DNA of 64,000 nt from Strigops habroptila (lineage: Eukaryota > Chordata > Aves > Psittaciformes > Psittacidae): positions 11,649,406 through 11,713,405 of the forward strand of contig NC_044290.2 in NCBI RefSeq assembly GCF_004027225.2. The letters are read 5' to 3'. Below the pieces are notes generated by a model that was not told the DNA's origin, did no database searches, and saw nothing but the letters and a program-made list of their open reading frames with translations. Shown here in pieces: positions 20,321 through 35,300 of the stretch. A program made the translations under genes and the position numbers. Every line of letters starts with the position of its first letter. Position 1 is the stretch's first letter.

Positions 20321-23300
20321 CCCGTGGCGCTGGGTTTGGTGCGGTGCTGGAAGTTGGGGCAGTGTTAAAGGGGCTCGTGTGGGGTGATGCCGGGACACCG
20401 CAGCGCCCGTGTCCTCCGGTGTCCCCCCGTGTCCTCCCGTGTCCCTCCTTCCAGCACACGCTGCCAGCCTGAGCCTGGCTCTGCGGAACCCAGCAGCAGG
20501 TGAACGTGCTTTAGAACATGCTTTAAAGCAGCTTTAGAACGTGCTTTAGAGCAGCTCGAGTCACTTCTCCAGCTCTCAGCAGCTTGAGGACGCTGACGCT
20601 GGTGTTTGCTGCTCTGTGAAGGGCTGGCCCCGGCCTTTTTGCCCCCAAAAAGCTGCTGGTTTTCCCCGTTTCCCACTCCAGGTTACAGCACAACTGCTGC
20701 TCTGTCTCACAGGGCACCCTGAGCCTCGTGGCTCTTCCCCTCGTCCCTTCATTAGCCATGGAAGTCGCACACCGGTTGAAACAAGAGCGCAGGTGCCCAC
20801 GAGCACCAGTTAGACCAGTGTCTGTGGGCAGGTTCCTCCCATGGAACCTCTGATTCATCCTCCTGCAAGTCTAATTCCACGTCTGAGGTCAGAGCTTGGA
20901 CCCAAACAACAGCAGCGTCAGTTGGTGCCAGCTCCTTGCCTCGTGCACGTGGGTACCTCACCCCGTGGTGTCAGCCCCCAGCCGGTGCCCCCCCGTGTGT
21001 CTGCCGTCCCTCCTGCAGAGCAGCGTCAGGGGCAGGAGGGGGGAGCGTTAGGAGCTGCAGCAGGGGGGGCTCCGTGCTCTGCCCCCCGGCCCGGCGCTCA
21101 CCCGGGGTGTCCTTGACCCGCAGATCATCCGCGTGCAGTCGCCGGAGGGGGTGAAGCGAATCACGGCCACGAAGCGTGAGACGGTGGCGACGTTCCTCAA
21201 GAAGGTACCTGGGGCTCTGCAGGGGCTGGGCTCTTGGGACGCGTTTGTGGTGGGCTCCCAAGGAAAGGGCAGCGGGGGAAGAAGAGGCAGGACAAGAACA
21301 CAGGAAAGCTTAGAGCAGCTCCAGTGCCTGAAGGGGCTGCAGGAAACCTGGAGAGGGGCTTTGGACAAGGAGTGGAGGGACAGGCCAAGGGGAATGGCTT
21401 TAACCTGCCAGAGGGGAGATTGAGATGAGCTCTGAGGCAGAAGCTCTTCCCTGTGAGGGTGCTGAGGCGCTGGCACAGGGTGCCCAGAGAAGCTGTGGCT
21501 GCCCCATCCCTGGCAGTGTTCAAGGCCAGGTTGGACACAGGGGCTTGGAGCAACCTGCTCTAGTGGAAGGTGTCCCTGCCCGTGGCAGGGGTTGGAACTG
21601 GAGGAGCTTTAAGGTCCCTTCCAACCAGCTGGTGACTCTATGAAAGCTGATAGCCGAAGCCTCTGGCCTTTTCAGCTCAGACTCAGCTGCTTCGTTTGTG
21701 CTTTGAATAGCATTTGAATGTGCTTTGTGTGCTCCTGGTTTTCCAGTATGGTTTGGAGAGAGCAGGGAGGGAATTAAGGCGAGTTCTTAAGGTGATGTTG
21801 GAGCCTGTGGCATCTGCTGGGAAGGATTTCCACCCTGGGATGAGGAGAACACGCGAGTGCTGGAGATGTCACATCTGGAGTTGGCTGTAGCTTGTTCTTT
21901 GGTCTCAATTCAACTGCTCAAGGTTTCAAGTTTGCTATTCAGGAGTGAGCAGTTCTGTTTCCTTCCCTCCTGGAACTCTGCTGTAACCTGGAACTGTCAG
22001 ACGAGGATTCCTTTGCTTTATAAGAGAAGTACTTTGTGTTCCTGTGCCTGAAGGGCCATTCTTTCAGTCAGCTCCGTTTCCTTTTCCCCTGCGAGGGGGA
22101 ACGGGAACAGAGCGAAACCTTCTGCTGTCTGTGAGTCATTGGCTTTGTTCGATGCTTGGGCTCAGACCATCACATCAATCCCCACCTGAGCAGGCGAAAA
22201 TCCTGCTGGATTTCAGGGCTGGGTCGGAGCCACCCCTCGGCCTCTCAACAGCTTCACCCAAGGAAGAAAAAAGGCTTTCAAATGCCTGTGCAAAACAAGC
22301 TGCTGCTTTCAGGGGTTCATGTTACCTGAGGCAGTGTGGAACAATCCTCTTGCAACCACTTGGTTGGAACAAAAGCATCAGCACTCACTGACGTTGCCTC
22401 TTGGCCTGGGGAAAACTCTCTCCTCTTCCTGAGCCGAAAACAAGAGGTGTTTAGGGGTGTTTTCCTGGTACGGGGTTTGCTTGAAAGAGGAAAGTTGCAA
22501 ATGTCACCACCCAAGGTCTGTGCGTATTAATAGCTGTGGATTTCAACGCTGAGATGTTAATCCATATGGTGGATTTTGTATCTAGCTAGATTGCTGTAAT
22601 TAAACCAGCATCAGGTTCCTGCCTCTGTGCTGACAATGAGCTTGGATCCCCCCTTGGCTCCAGAGAAGCCACGAAAGAAGCAAGAAATCAGTGAGGAGGG
22701 TCTCAATAATCTGTCTTTTATAGCAGCTCCTTGGTAAGAGCGCTGCCAAAGTGGCCCCTGGGCTGTGTGCAGGGTGGAATCGAGGCAGGAACGTGGGTAG
22801 GAACCTCTTGGTGATGTGGTGGGGGACTTGTGAAGTGTGTGGCCTCACGAGGTAATGTTTAACTCTGTCAGGGGATGGACTGTTCGAAATAGAGAGGCTG
22901 CTTTCCATGGCTTTGCCCTCTGTTTGTGGCTCCTGAGGCTGGTCCTGTGTGCGCTCACTGCTGTGAGCCCTACCGAAGCCACAGGGAGATGTTCTTGGTG
23001 CAAATCAAGGCTGTTAGCTTAAGGATTTAGGATGAAACTTGTCATCTAGAGAAACTTTTAACAGCACTTTTAAACTGACCTTGTCTGTAAGTGGCCCAGT
23101 GTGAAAATTGCTGTTGCTGTGAAGAGGTGTTTGGCTGAGCAAGAGTAAAGCAGCCTTAAAGTGAGCTGGTGAGAGGATGAGCAGGGAAAAACCTGCCTGG
23201 GCCTGGGAGGGCTGCTGTGAGGGGGAGTTCCATGGGAGGAAAGAGGCAAATGGGGAAAAGCAGAGGGAAGAACAGCAGGAAGAGCTTGAGTGAAACTCAT

Positions 23301-26300
23301 GTAGCAACGGTGGGTGCGAGCGGAGCTGAGGGCGAGAGATCTTGGAGGTGAAGCTCTGGGTGGAGGAATTCTGGTCGCAGGAGATGAGAGTGACTTGGCA
23401 AGGCTGGAGCGAGAGAACCAGGTAATGAGGAGAGTGTTTCCCCCTTCTAGTCATGACAGCACTTGCCTGGATTTAGATAAAATGCTGCATTTGTGTCGTG
23501 TGAGTGAGAGACACGTTCTGTTTCAGTTCCTTTTTAAATAGCTCTCTCCTGTGACTGAGGGTTTCTGCTTTCCTTGGTTATCCGGTGCCCTTCAGAAGCG
23601 CAGATGAATTCAGCTCAAGTTTTGCAACAGAAGTTCCCTGGACATAGCCCTCACTCCGAGCAGCTTTCAGCATCTGCCCAGGGGTGTGAGGTACCTCAGA
23701 CCGCGTCGTTCTTCCCTCTCTTTCAGGTTGCGAAGGAATTTGGCTTCAGGAATAATGGCTTTTCCGTGTACACCAATAGAAACAGGACGGGCGAGATCAC
23801 GGCGGCGCAAAACAAATCCCTCAACTTGCTGAAGATCAAGTGAGTGCTGGGGGAGCGCCGAGGGTGCAGGGGGGTCTGCGCACAGGGAGCCCCCCCTGAG
23901 CCTGCCCTGGGGCTGGGCAGCCGCAGCCACGTCTCCTTCCAGCAGTGCCAAGCTTTTGGCTGTCACTTGCCAGCTCCTCGAAGGGACAAGTGTGATGTGT
24001 GAAGCTGGGGTGACCAAACTGACTACGTGTGAGGCTGCGGCAGCCCTTCCTTAGGTCACTTGTGGTGTGTTTGGTGGCAAGGCAGCAGCAGGCCCCTGTT
24101 TGCTCTCACAGCCTGCAGCAAGATCCCTCACCCCCCTTTCCCTGCCGCCACCCTTTTGCTGTGCATGGATGCCAGCGTCTGACAGTGCCGGCGCCGGGAT
24201 GAGCGGTGCCAACGGTGCAGTTGCTCCGTGTTTGCTGGGAATGTTTTCATTCTGTTGGTGTCAAGAGTAACATTAAACTGGTTAAAAATACAAGAGCTGT
24301 TACCACCGCTTGCAACTTGTCACTTGAATGTGTCAGCGCTGGCAGCTGCCTCGGGAAGGCTGCGACTTGATGGGCACAGGATCCACACAAGTTCTTTCTC
24401 CTGCTAGAGCTGTTGCTTCTCTCCGTATCCTCCTGTTGCCTTTTTCTCCATCTTTACCCATCCCTGGCAGTGTTCAAGGCCAGGTTGGACACAGGGGCTT
24501 GGAGCAACCTGCTCTAGTGGAAGGTGTCCCTGCCTGTGGCAGGGGTTAGAGCTGGAGGAGCTTTAAGGTCCCTTCAACCCAAACCAGGCTGGGATTCTAT
24601 GATTACTTTATATGTGTTTATTAGTGTATATTAGTTTATATGTTGTTATATATGATTCTGTGATATAGTTTATGATAAATTACATGCTCTCTGTGATCTG
24701 GGAGGTTTGCTACCCAAAAGCACCTCCTGATACCCATGTGTTGTTCCCACACCTGCAGGCATGGTGATATGCTGTTCCTCTACCCCTCGAGCCCGGCTGG
24801 CTCCTCCTCAGAGACCATGGACACCTCTGTCTCGCAAAGCTTGCGGCCTGTGGGGGCCCCTCAGGTGGTGGAAGATGAGATTGACCAGTATCTGATCAAA
24901 CAGGATGGGAAGATTTACCGGAATCGAGACCAGCAGCTGTGAGTACGGGTGGAATTTGCTTCTGCTGGTGCATCTGTGCCTCACCAGAGCTTGTAACCTC
25001 TTGTCTGAAAGCAGCAGCCAGGAAATGTGCTACAGGACCTGCCCCCTGCGCTGCTGCTGTGGCCCTCGCTGCCTCTGCAACGTTCACAAGGGAAAACAGC
25101 CCTTGTCATTGTCCTGGAAGGTTAAATCAAGCTCTGGTGGAGGAAGGAAGCAGATACCAAAATCCCAGGGTCTTTGCCAGGAAGGACTCATTTAGAGCAT
25201 CTATTGTTCTGGTCAAGGTGGCCCCTGCTTTGGGATTTGGGATCGTATATTTTGTGCTCCTAAAACATTTGGAGTTCTCTAGATTAAATTGAATGCTTTG
25301 AATCATCCCCACTGGGACGGGGATGTCCCAGCAGCCGGTGCTGTGCAGAAGCAGTAGGTTGTGCTCTGTGTGTGGCATATTGCTCAGGAAGCAGGGGCCT
25401 GCTGTCCACAGCAGCTTCTGTCCCATATGGTCTCAATATGCAGCTCCCACCCGGTGCTGGGTGAGCATCAGGGTCAGATTTGCTTCCTAAATCCTCTGTC
25501 AGAGCAGGGAGCTGAGCTCTGTTGCCTTCTCTGGTCACTGCAGCCTGCCCCTGCTCGGGCAGAGTGAGCACAATCACACATCACTGTCTTCAGGTGGTGC
25601 CTCAGCTGATGTCCCAAGCAGGAACACGGGATCTTCAGATCCAGCCACTCCTCATAGAGGAAAAACACAGAAGCAAAGGGAACGAGTGGAAGTATCTGAC
25701 AGCAGAGACGTGGAAGTGAGACTTGGGTCTCTGCCTGCTTAGTTTTTGGCTTCCCTTCCATCACGTGCCTTTCTAACCTTTGTGTGGAACCAGGGAGCCC
25801 ATTCTGCTCGCAGCAAAACAACACAGCCTGGCTTTGCCAAGGCTCTGAGCTGCAAGAGGCTTGGGTAAACAGAGCAGCTTGTGGGTTTTGTGGAAGTAAG
25901 AACACAATGGGAGTTAATACCACCCTAAATCTACACCGATGCTGCTAAAATCTCCTCTGTCTGCAGAGCTGGGTTTTACTGCTTTCATAACGCCCCTGGG
26001 TGCTGGCTTGATGTCTTATTCTGCTGTGGGCTTGGGGCTGGACCCCTCTGCAGGGTAACTTCTGAAAGGGCTCCAGTGAAGGTTTTAAAGGCAACCAGGA
26101 ATTCTTTCTGTAGCAGAAGAGCTCTCCCTTCCCCTCGTCTTCTCTTCCATCTGGTTTATCTTCAGTGCTGCAGCAGCAAGGAGCTCGGGAGAGCCGTAGC
26201 CTTTACGTGGCAGATCCTGTCTAACCTTTTCAGGCTGGTGATAGACGAGGGAAGTGTCACATTATTGAAACAATAAAGGCAAAACCCCACCACTCCACGG

Positions 26301-29300
26301 CGCAAATACTGCCTTTAACCTGACCACATTTTTCAGCAGGATAAATGAAGGTGTTGTTCTTAGCAGGGAGCCAGCGCACAGTGGTGGATAGTTACGATAA
26401 AAAGAGTGTGTCTGGGCTTGTTCCTGTGGTTGGGAGTGCATATCAATCTAAACATGAAGGGATGCTGGCGTTCAGCTGAGTGCATTAGCAGCCTTTCGAG
26501 GTCCTTTATGTACATTATCTGCCACAATACTTCGTTAAAAGCAATGCTGCAACTGGATCTCATCCATTTTGTCTTTACAAGCGCCTTGCTCCTCTCCAGA
26601 GGCCTCCTTTGAAACCAGCTCTGACCCAGAGCGGGGCGGGCGGGAGGTTTTATTGGTTTGGGGTTGTTTTTAAAGCAATCACCTCCAAAGGAGATGTTTT
26701 CCCCTCTGCTTTATAACTTCCCCCAGCAGGTCTTTATCTGCCCGATAAACACATGCTGCCCTGTTTGTTCCCCACCATCCTCTGGGGCCTGATAAAGGCT
26801 GAACGTTTGGGTTGTCTCTTTGTTAAAGCCACCCGGGCCAAGCCCGTGACGTAGGTTTGGAATTCTTTGAATTGAAAAGCAGCCTCAGTGCGGGGCTGTA
26901 AAACCTGAGAAGCTGTGATCTGACAGGGCTTCACGTGGCCCTGCAGAGAGCAGAGCACAGGCGTGAGGAGGGCTTCATCCTGACCTGGGGCTCTCAGATC
27001 GAACCTCTAATCTTGTGGTGACCCCTCTGTCGTGCTCCCTAGTGGGTGGAGGCTCCGAGCTGTATGTTTGTATAGACCTTGCACGCCAAAACTGTTAGTC
27101 TGGAGCAGCTTTTAGTCTGATTTTCCATGATCAAACAAGATCTAACACTGCTTCTCTTTCTCTTTGCAAAGGTGTCGCCACGGCCCCCTGGGGAAGTGCG
27201 TTCATTGCGTTCCACTGGAGGTAAGAGCCCCGGGAAGGTGCTCTGGGAAGGCACACAAAAGCACGTCCTCCCGCATCCAGCTTCCTCCAGGATGGAGGCT
27301 TTTCCTCGGAGCGCTGCCCACGCAGAGGTGGCAGCTCCGGGTCAGGATCCTGCCGTGCTCTCTCAGAGGTGCTGGCTCACATCCAGGCTCACTAAAGCTC
27401 CAGGCTGTCGTGACCCTGGGTTCATTCTGGTTCATGCTCTGCTTCTCTGCAGTGATGAGTTTAACAGAAAGTGCTTTAGGAAAGCTCCAATTTTCCTCCC
27501 TCTTCTCTCTTGCCCGGATTTTCTTGTTCCATCCCTTCTCTCATGGATCCCAGCACTTCCCGGTTCAACCACGTATTATTGAGGTTGAAGGCAGCTTTAG
27601 TAACGCCTACAAATGTGCTGTGTGATTTATGGCATGAAGCAGAGATCCCTCAAGCCAGGATGGCTGTTCCCCCGCCGGGTGCTCTGGAAGTTCTTTGGCC
27701 CTGTTTGAGCAGCTGGGCCCTTTGTTTGTTGTTGGATATTAAAAGGGAAAAAGCATTTTGCCTTTGAGGCTCATTGTGATTTGTGGAGCCAATCTGTTAT
27801 AGAAGTAGGAGGCGATACTAAAGCTCGCTGTTGTAAAGCCCCACTGTTTGTATCACAGTAGTAGCTGCCTTGAAAATGAGCCTAAGTTTCCTTGATGGTT
27901 TCCACATTGAGAGGCAGAGGGGTTGACTCTAGAACATGCATATGCTCAGTGCTCACCGTGTTATCAGACAGGTGCCTGACCTGCCTTTCCTTTGTGTGGT
28001 GTTTCTGGCAGCCTTTTGATGAGGATTATTTAAACCATCTGGAACCTCCTGTGAAGCACATGTCGTTCCATGCCTACATCAGGAAGCTGACCGGAGGGGC
28101 AGACAAGTAAGAAAATCTCTGGGTTTGAGGGAATCTTCTTGTAGCTTCTTTTTCTTTTCAAACACAACTGAAAGCGCAGAGAGATCCCACCGGAGTGTGA
28201 CAACCTGAGGAGAAAACAGCACGTCGAAAAGAAAAGGGGGGAAAAAGGCAGGAAAACAAATGTATTTTTCTTGCCTTTTTTCTTTCTTGCTGTGGCAGTG
28301 TAATTGCTTCCAGGAAACACTGCTGATGGGGGGAGAAAGCCAGATGGAAGGAAAGAGGTTCCCTAATGATTCCAAGCCTGGGTCTCAAACCTCATGGAGA
28401 GGCACTGAGACTGTGGTGGACCTGGGGAGCTTTGGTTCACCAACGGCTTTCCTTACCTACAAGCACAAATAGGACAGAAGGATGAGCCTAACATGCCTCA
28501 GGGCCTGATTCTGCTCTGTCCCAGGCTCCACGTGTCCTTAGTGAAACCTTTTCCTGTCGTGGTGCCACAGTTCATTGCCCACTAACTGGGACATGTGTCC
28601 TACCCCTCGATGGGGTGGAGGACACTGTGGTGACATAGGCCAGGCAAGTGCTGAGCAGGGAGGGAGCACCAAAAGCATCAGCAAAGGATCTAAAGTCCCC
28701 TCAGGACTGTTGGGGACCCCACTGTTCTGAAGTGCAGCTCCTGTAGATGAGTTACACGGGGGTGTAACCTTCTCCCTCCTATTCCTAAATGCCGTTGGGA
28801 TTTTTCTAATGGCTTTGTGAGATGCAGCTCAAGCCGTTTGAAGGGAACTTCCCTTTGCAGGAAGCCTGCACATGAAAGGAGCTCTAATTTGCCCTAGTGG
28901 TATAATCTATTACTTCCCCTGTGCTGCATGAATTATTTAAGCAGGGTCCCATGAGTTTTCTGTCTCTGCTCTTGCTTTAATGTCTGCTTAAGAGCTGGGT
29001 TGGGGACCACACAGCAGCCTCTCAACCTCCCTCACTAAGTGGGCAGCAGAGTTTCCTCAGGGATCACTCCCAGTGGGAGTCTGCAGGGTGCTCTGAGATC
29101 CTCTGCAGATGAAAGCATTGGTGCCACCCTGTTTCCCATTACCCTGCTTCCTCTATATTTCTATCCACTTGCTTTTTCTGAGACCCAAAAGCATTTCCAT
29201 GATAACAGCAGCCTCCTCTTTCCCTCCTTGCAGGGGGAAGTTTGTTGCCCTGGAGAACATCAGCTGTAAGATCAAGTCAGGCTGTGAAGGGCACCCTCCT

Positions 29301-32300
29301 TGGCCAGAAGGCATCTGCACAAAGTGCCAGCCAAGCGCCATCACTCTCAATAGACAGGTGAGACGGAGCTCGCAGGAGCCTTGTGCCTAAAGCTGGCAAG
29401 GGGCTTGGCTTTTATTTTGGGAGAGGTGACTTCAAGAACAGCCAACTTGGAGCGAGAAGCCCTTGAGTATTGGCAGGTGCTGGGAAATGGCTGTTAAGAT
29501 CTTTAGTCCTTGCAGAAAAGGACTCCAAAATGTGTCTGGATCAGCAGTTTCCTCTAAACGTGGAGGACGTCTGTGCTAGCGATGATCCCCGCTCCTTCCT
29601 CGTGGGATTCAAAAGGCCACCCACTGCTTTTTCTTGTTTCCTTTTAAGTATCAATGTCTGGTTTTAGTTGCAAAGGGCCCTAGGAAAGAAGCCAAGCTGA
29701 GGGGGTGCTCAGCACTTCCCCACGCTCCATCCCATGGTGGGTCCTGCTTGCTGGGCAGGGCAGTGGTGCCGAAGGGGGAGGCTGCAGCCGAGGGAGGGGG
29801 TCAGCTCCCTTTCCTGGGGCAGGGAAAGCTGCAGAGGGGTGGTGTGTGTCCTGGGCAGTGGGAAGGTTTCGGCGGTAGGATGGCCTGACGCTTGAACTTT
29901 GTCAAACAGAAATACAGGCATGTTGACAACATCATGTTTGAGAACCACACAATTGCAGATCGCTTCCTCGACTTCTGGCGGAAGACAGGAAACCAACACC
30001 TCGGGTACCTCTATGGCCGGTACACAGAGCACAAAGACATCCCCCTGGGCATCCGGGCCGAGGTTGCTGCCATCTATGAACCCCCACAGGTAAAAACTGG
30101 GCCCCTTGCAGTCACTGTTCGCTCATAAAAGATAATCAGGGGGCACAGAAACACTGTGGTGGTTGGGAAACTTCCTGCAGTATTTCAGACTGCAGCTCCA
30201 TGAGCAGAAGTCCCGTGACAAAGATGATGTGATTTATGTCTTTAATGTCCCTGTCAGTTATTGCCACTGGAAGGATTTTAAAACCCCGATGTGCTTTTTG
30301 TTATTTTTTACAATTTCTTTTACATTACTTTGTGCTGAGGTGATTTAAAGCTAAGGGTGGCTTCCTGACAGTGGGTCTCACCTTTCGTGTTTCCTCGATT
30401 ACTCTATTTCCAAGGCTGTGCTACAGAACAGCTTGAAAACAAGGTCTCTGTTAGGAAAAGAAAGTTGTGGCCCTTGTTTCAATTACTTACCAGCTCTCTG
30501 GGAAACTTTAAGCAGTTTAATTAGACAAAAGTACAGTCTGCTCCTTGATGGCGAGGCCGAGGAGGAGATCTGATGCCTCAGAGCAGCCGAGTCCCCACTA
30601 GATGGTGCACGGCTCCGCACGGTGAGTCCGGCCTCCCCGGAGCCAAAAAGCTGAACGTGGTGTCAGAGAGCTGCAGATGGAGATGGCAGAGGCAGAAAGC
30701 CACTCTGCCCCCAGCACAGGGCTTGGCTTGCAGCTGGCTTTGCCTCCTGGCTCTTCAGGGCAGATCAGAGTCACCTCTCTAAGTGCAGGCACTGTGTACA
30801 AACGTGCTGCGGGGTGGGTCGTATCCTTTCTTCTTCTTGGTAAGTTGTGCAGGGCTGCTAGAGTAAGATGCAAGAGATTTATCAGTGGAAAAAGAACAAA
30901 TGGATCTTTAGAAGTGTGTGAGAGCAGAGTTGCAAGAGTTTTATAAGTTCTTCCTTTCCTCTCCAATATGGATCATAACGTAGAATCATGGAATGGTTTG
31001 GGTTGGAAGGGACCTTAAAGCTCCTCCAGCTCCAACCCCCTGCCATGGGCAGGGACACCTTCCACTAGAGCAGGTTGCTCCAAGCCCCTGTGTCCAACCT
31101 GGCCTTGAACACTGCCAGGGATGGGGCAGCCACAGCTTCTCTGGGCACCCTGTGCCAGCGCCTCAGCACCCTCACAGGGAACAGCTTCTGCCTCAGAGCT
31201 CATCTCAGTCTCCCCTCTGGCAGGTTAAAGCCATTCCCCTTGTCCTGTCACTACACACTTCTATATATGAGCAGAGCCAGGCCCTCTGTTGTTTCAGTAT
31301 CGCTCCTGCTTTGGAAGTTCATGTGCTTCCAGTTGTGCATGGTGAGAGCGAGGAAGCTGTTGCTGTCCTGGCAAGCAGTCCCTGCTGTGCTGCCTGACAC
31401 GGCATCTCCCTACACGAGAGCTCGCCTCTGAAACACACCCAGATGGGGTTGTGTTTTCCAGAGCACGGGGGGAAAGCCTGTGCCTGGGCTCTTGGATTCA
31501 CCAGATTCCTGCCTCTCTGCTGCTCAGAGATGCAGACACGTGAAGCAGCAGCGAAACTGGCAGTTGAACACAGAGCTTTGGAAAGTGATATAATCTCTTG
31601 CCTTTTCCAAAGTGCTCTGAAACAGCAGTGGCCTGTTTGTGAATGCTCAGTCTTTCATTCATAAACCCTGACCCAGGCTGAAAACTCGGCTGAAGAGCTC
31701 CAGGGGGATGGGTCTGTGAGGAGAGGAGGTCCCTGGGGTGAGACTGGTCACTGGTAGTGCCGGAGGGGAAACCTCGACCTCTGCTTCCCTTCTCTGCCTC
31801 GCTCCTGACAGTGGCCAAACGTATTCTGTTCTGTCTCGTTCTGTCTCACCAGCCAGTTTGTTCTCTGCTGCAGATTGGTACCCAGAACAGCCTGGAGATC
31901 CTGGAAGATCCAAAAGCTGAGGTTGTGGATGAGATCGCAGCAAAGCTTGGACTGAGAAAGGTTTGGATGATGTTGGATCTTGCGTGTCTTGGTGTGACAG
32001 TGAAGAAAGTCCTTCGTGGTTCCCTTCAGCCCCATGGGGTTATTCAAAACATTGGACATACCCGAAATGTAGTTTGTGTTGGTAGCTCTTATGCTTTTAG
32101 ATATGGAAAACAAACCAAGAGCATTTTCCTGAGCACAAGCATCTAGCAGAGCTGTGCAGCTGAAGTCAGCAGTCCTCTGTCATGAGTGACATCAAAGGGA
32201 GTAGCAAAGCAGCAGAAACACCATTTTGCCTGTATTTCCCCTCAGATAGGGGCCGTTCCTGGTAGCATCTCCCCAGTGAGTGCTAATTTGGTGCAGATGT

Positions 32301-35300
32301 AGCTGGAGTTGCTTTCTGAGTTTCTTCCTTCTGACACAATCTGTGCTCCACTTCCAGGAGCACATTCCAGGCTCCTGCGTGTGTTTTATGCTCCTCTGTG
32401 GGGTCGTGTCTCCTGATGCTGCTCACGCAGGCTGCAGCCAGTTAATCTGTGCTGTTCAGGGGTGCAGGCCCCCCAGGAGCTGAGCCTCAGCCCTCTGTTC
32501 CCCTCCAGTCACCCGCTCCAGACGTGTGGCTGTTGGGATGCAGGGAGGTGCTGACATCTCTCAAACCTGTCCTGATCATTTTCCTGTTTGGGAAATGTTT
32601 TGGTATCACGTGAATGCCAGGAATGAGACGTACACAAACAAGATTTGACTTGCTAAAGAAAACACAAAGCAGAAAAGACTCGGTACAGGAGGCTTTAAAC
32701 AGCTGTGGTGAGGGCTTTTGTTCTCCACGATAAGGTCTGCAGCCTCTTGCCAGTGTCTGAGGCAAAGCTTCTGTGTGTGTGTTGTTTATTTCCACGCTTC
32801 TCCTCTGCTTCTCACATCAGGTATTTTTAATCAATAGGACACGTACCTGAGTGCTGGTTGTGGGGTTTGAGCTGTCTGGGGTCTGAACCAGCAGTTCTGC
32901 CTCCGAAGGGTTAATGGTCAGGAGGGGGCTGATCAGAGCTGGCTTCAGCACGTGTGTGAAGGGTTCACGCAGCGGGGTGTGTGCACACATCCGTGCTCTA
33001 GGTGCAAACAGTGCAGAAAGCAGGAATGTGGGCCTTGGATCGGAGCAGACCGATTTGGAATGAATCATACTCCAGCGGGAACATTTGAGCTTTATCTTAG
33101 CTAGTGACTGAGCTTCCAAATGAGATCATGTGAGCTGCTTTGTCATCTGCTGGCGCTCCGGCTCCGCGCTCAATAGGAAATGCTTTTTGCTGTGGGTGGG
33201 AGGAGGTAGCGGCTGAGAGGCCTCTTGCAGCCTCCAGATCTTTCCATGAAAAAATATTCCATAGTGAAACATAAAGCTGCAGGTGCCCCCGGCCGGCCAG
33301 CTGGCATGCTGCTCCTGGAAATGGGATTCAAATGAGCCCGGCACAGCTGGGAGAGCCATTTCCTTCAGGCAGCTACAGCAGGGCCGTGCGAGGAGCCAAG
33401 AACATCTTGTCCTGCGAGGAGAAAATGTATAAGCTCTCTTCTGCTTTGGGTTTTTTTTTCCTTAAAGCGACTTTCCTTGTAATGCTCCTTTATAGGTTGG
33501 CTGGATATTTACTGATCTGGTCTCTGAAGACACACGGAAAGGGACTGTTCGATACAGCAGAAACAAGGTGAGGTTCAAGCGTGCAGCAAATGAGAGCTGC
33601 TGGCGCTGAGGGTTCGTAATGGCTAAATGCTGGCTGTGCCCAGCAGGGTGCTGAGCAGGGCTGGAGGTGATGCTGGGAATAGAGTTCTTGTGAAATGGGG
33701 TTGGTTTTTCAGAAGCTTCTGGAGGAAAAGGAGCTTGAAGAGCACTGGTAGGGGGTGGAAGCTGTTTAGATAGAATGCAAAGCTGCCTCCAGCTACTCTG
33801 CTGTAAGAAATGGTGCTCCTGGCTTAAGAAAATCTGGATGAGCTTTAAGGTCCCTTCCACCCAAACCAGTCTGTGTGATTCTCAGATGGTTCTGTGAGTG
33901 GGGTGGTTTGAGGTGCAAACTGAGCCAAAGTGGCTCAGGCAGAGGATGTTCCTCTGGGCTGGGCTTTGTGAGATACATATGGCTCAAAGTTTGACCTTCT
34001 CAGCTTCCTGTAACTCTAAATCAATGACAGCCCCCTTTGGAAAATGAATCCGTGTTAAAGTGAAAACAAAAGGTGAGCAAAGGTGGGTGGACCCACAAGT
34101 GGGACAGTCCCTCTGGCAGGAGCCAGGCGCAGGGCTGGGGAGCTGACATGTCACATTCTTTTCGCAGCCTCGGCAGCAGCTTTCTAGGGCAGCGTGTTTG
34201 CTGAGGGTGTTGGTAGTTTTCTTTGGCTGCAGACCAGGGAAATGGGTCGGGGCTCCACCACGTTGTCCTTGGTATTGATATTTCTGCTCTTCCCTCAGGA
34301 CACATATTATCTAAGCGCAGAAGAGTGCATCACAGCTGGAAACTTTCAGAACCAGCAGCCCAACATCTGTCGCCTTTCTCCAGATGGTCATTTTGGATCC
34401 AAGTTTGTCACAGTTGTGGCTACAGGTATTCACTGGCCTGGGCTTGCCCCAGCTCTCCGGGTTACACGTGAATTATCCCTTGTTAAGAGAAGAATACACA
34501 GCTCTGCCAGGAGAAGCCAGACATCCCGGTCCCTGTCTGGCCTGTTTAACAAGGGGTTTGCTCTATCAAGTAAAACACTTCTTCATTCCTTCTGCTATCT
34601 TCTCTTCAATCGTTCACCCTGTCCCCTGCAGGAAACTTAATTGAGGTTCAGACTCGGAGCATCCACCTCTCTGATCCAGAAAGCATTTTTTGCCTGCAGC
34701 CAGGGGAATAACTGTTCCTCACTTCTCTGGTTTGAGTCTTTAAGCTCCAAGTGCTGTTGCCTGAAAGCGGCAGTGCAGAACCACGGGAATCCAGAGCCTC
34801 AAAGTTAACTCTGGCTGGTTCAGCGTGAAGGAGGGACCTTTATCTCCCTCGTGTTGCTGTCAGGGAACCCTTATGCAGGATGCTGCGCTCTTCTGCACAT
34901 GGAAACATTTTCTGTTTGCCTGAATAAAACAGAGAAGCTGCAAAACCTGCTTTGCTTTGTCACCTCTGATTTTAGCCATTTCACAGCAAGTCTCCAGAGG
35001 CACCGGGGAACGCTCCGCACTGCCCGGGCTGCGAGGGGAGCTGCTGGTGTGTGCTGGTTGTTGTAGTGTTCGAGGCTCAATCTGCCACGGGATGACACAT
35101 GTGTTCACTTAAAACTCCCCTGGAGCAGATACGCTGGGTTCTGGGTCTGTTTAACACAATAACCCCAAAACCAAACCTCATGACTTGCAACCAGCATCCA
35201 GTGTAAAAACTGCAAGTGTGATATTGCCTGCTCCGAGCCCGGGTTTTGTAAGTGTTCCCACAGCCTTTTGCAGTGAAAAGCTCTCTCTTTCAGTTGGGGC

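Noticed and set aside
21133-21423. 96-codon open frame beginning in NPLOC4 exon 2
   Set aside because: Only its first part is NPLOC4 coding; after the donor at 21204 it continues into intron and CR1 sequence.
31075-31431. Repeated open frames sharing [18 protein letters not shown]
   Set aside because: The same peptide appears at every CR1 copy because it is a chance frame in the CR1 3' untranslated region, not a gene family.
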